Below are positions 38,860-40,000 of a stretch of 40,000 nucleotides of DNA, one piece after another (the first letter of the stretch is position 1; every line of letters starts with the position of its first letter). A program made the position numbers and the translations under genes. The stretch spans positions 115,001-155,000 of the forward strand of contig JACVTC010000111.1 of NCBI GenBank assembly GCA_016946835.1, written 5' to 3'. The stretch is from Neocallimastix lanati (nom. inval.). Its lineage: Eukaryota > Neocallimastigomycota > Neocallimastigomycetes > Neocallimastigales > Neocallimastigaceae. The notes beneath the pieces are model-generated. The model was not told where the DNA came from and ran no database searches. It saw only the letters and a list, made by a program, of their open reading frames with translations.

Positions 38860-40000
38860 ATTATTATTATAATTTTTATTAGATTTAAAAAATCATGAAT
38901 TCTTTAGTGAAATTGATTGGAGTGTTGTTACTTTACCAAAAAGTAAAAGAAAGCCAAATTTGTCGGTTCGTACCTCCATATTAAAAAATAATGCAAATGC
39001 TGCCTTGTTAGCAAATGGTAATTGCAATAATGGAGTTATGGGTCCAAATCAAATTTATATTGCCTCCCCAACATGTTTAAATTCACCTATTCGTATTAAT
39101 TCTCCTTCTTGTTTATACACTCCACTCTCCTGTGGCTTTAATACCCCTCCTATAGAAACGAACACAGAAAGTCCTATCATCAATACCAATTCCCCTGTTG
39201 TTAACTCTCCTTTAGTAAAACAACCTAATCCTCATATGGACTCACCTGTTCGTAAATCACCTTTGATAAGAGCTGCAAATCCTGTTCTCTCACCAAAAAT
39301 GAGAGCTGCTAATCCAATTCTATCACCAAAAATGAGAGCGGCAAATCCAATCCTTTCACCAAAAATGAGAGCGGCAAGCCCAATCCTATCTCCAAAAATG
39401 AGAGCTGCAAATCCAATTCTATCACCAAAATTAAGAGCTTCAACTCCATCTCCTATAACCGTTGGAGCTTCTATAGAATTTACAAAGGATTCCTTAATAT
39501 TTTCGTCTAACCCTTCGAGATTTTCCTATCCCGTTAATAATAATGTAAATAGTAATAATAATAATATCGAAAATCTATTAAACAGAGCAATTTTTAATAG
39601 TAGTAATAGTAATAATAATTTTAATAGTATTAGTCATAGTCATAGTAATAATAATAGTAATAGTAATAACTTTAGTGATAGTTATGATATTGGTAATGGT
39701 AATGGTAATGGTACTAGTAATATTAATTTGAACGCTTTGACTATTTCAAAGACATCTACTTCTCTTAATACTACTTCTACTGCCACTGCTACTACTACCT
39801 CTTCAATTAATAATAATAATAATTTTATAAGTTACTCATCTAATCCTATTCATTCATTGAATATTTCTTCTTCTTCTTCTTCTATTATTAATAATGATAG
39901 CCCAAAAAAACCCATCCTCTCTCTAAACAAAAACAATTTCTTTAATGAAGAGTATGTTCATAGTCCTTTACAACAATCTATCCTCTATTCCCCAACTCAC
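37064..40000 (+). CDS. Ser/Thr protein kinase with atypical catalytic loop and SP-rich tail (3' end beyond window)
   Basis: Exons: 37064-37399, 37542-37563, 37833-38008, 38230-38608, 38883 to at least 40000, giving 677 residues so far. Kinase landmarks are the Gly loop GKGTFGSV (23-30), beta-3 Lys45, alpha-C Glu82, catalytic loop HRDLSDNN (159-166, Asp161 and Asn166 present), DFG (179-181), APE (221-223), DIWSFGVLLF and the late Arg in SRATIE. The Lys normally two residues after the catalytic Asp is Ser163. The activation segment is long, about 45 residues with an acidic/Pro insert. HEFFSEIDW after the domain is AGC-like, and PDK1-like or CAMK-like assignment is possible; I would not go beyond Ser/Thr kinase. 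After residue about 312 comes a disordered SP/TP-rich, then Ser/Asn-rich tail. The ATG at 37064 is the first in frame and sits directly before the kinase domain. Confidence 0.85.
38776..38858. repeat. ATT microsatellite in kinase intron 4
   Basis: A run of about 27 ATT triplets lies in the intron 38609-38882, close to the 3' splice site at 38881-38882. Confidence 0.9.
39269..39433 (+). repeat. Five tandem 33-bp coding repeats (11-residue RAANPILSPKM)
   Basis: Five back-to-back units encode RAANPILSPKM with small changes (V for I, S for N, L for M), at residues about 434-488 of the kinase tail. Each carries one Ser-Pro site with nearby Lys/Arg. Synonymous differences between units show they are not all newly copied. 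Confidence 0.92.

Overview
This is a very AT-rich eukaryotic window with spliced genes, poly-Asn/poly-Lys proteins, long A/T homopolymers and many ATT and TTTA microsatellites. It looks like a flagellated, extremely AT-rich fungus; an anaerobic gut fungus (Neocallimastigomycota) is the best fit. That is inferred from composition, small GT-AG introns, a Ty1/copia element, and a gene for a motile-cilium protein, which argues against Dictyostelium. The standard genetic code fits every exon.

Layout. (1) 244-14049, + strand: a 32-exon gene that I rebuilt exon by exon with all phases consistent, giving about 2338 residues. It resembles CFAP65 (CCDC108), an axonemal ASH/MSP-domain protein. (2) 14050-15587: A/T-rich spacer ending in an ATT run of about 107 copies. 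(3) 15588-21818: a Ty1/copia retrotransposon on the - strand with one full LTR of about 241 bp (its 3' LTR), a 1870-codon Gag-Pol frame and a frameshift inside RNase H. Where the 5' LTR should be there is only a 38-bp palindromic remnant. (4) 22943-24845, +: a six-exon Rab7-like GTPase with an Asn/Ser/Asp-rich insert of about 140 residues between G4 and G5. (5) 26458-30654, +: a six-exon, about 1013-residue coiled-coil, Asn/Ser/Lys-rich protein that looks nuclear and that I cannot name. (6) 30655-37063: 6.4 kb with no convincing gene but with several tandem duplications, palindromes and a foldback. (7) 37064 to the window end, +: the 5' part of a Ser/Thr kinase gene with an unusual catalytic loop (HRDLS) and a long SP-rich tail holding five 11-residue repeats.

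The genes do not form a pathway. They are independent, co-oriented eukaryotic genes, with the retroelement inserted in opposite orientation between the first two. No tRNA, rRNA, CRISPR or operon structure was seen. Exon borders were deduced by eye from frame, GT/AG signals and protein continuity.
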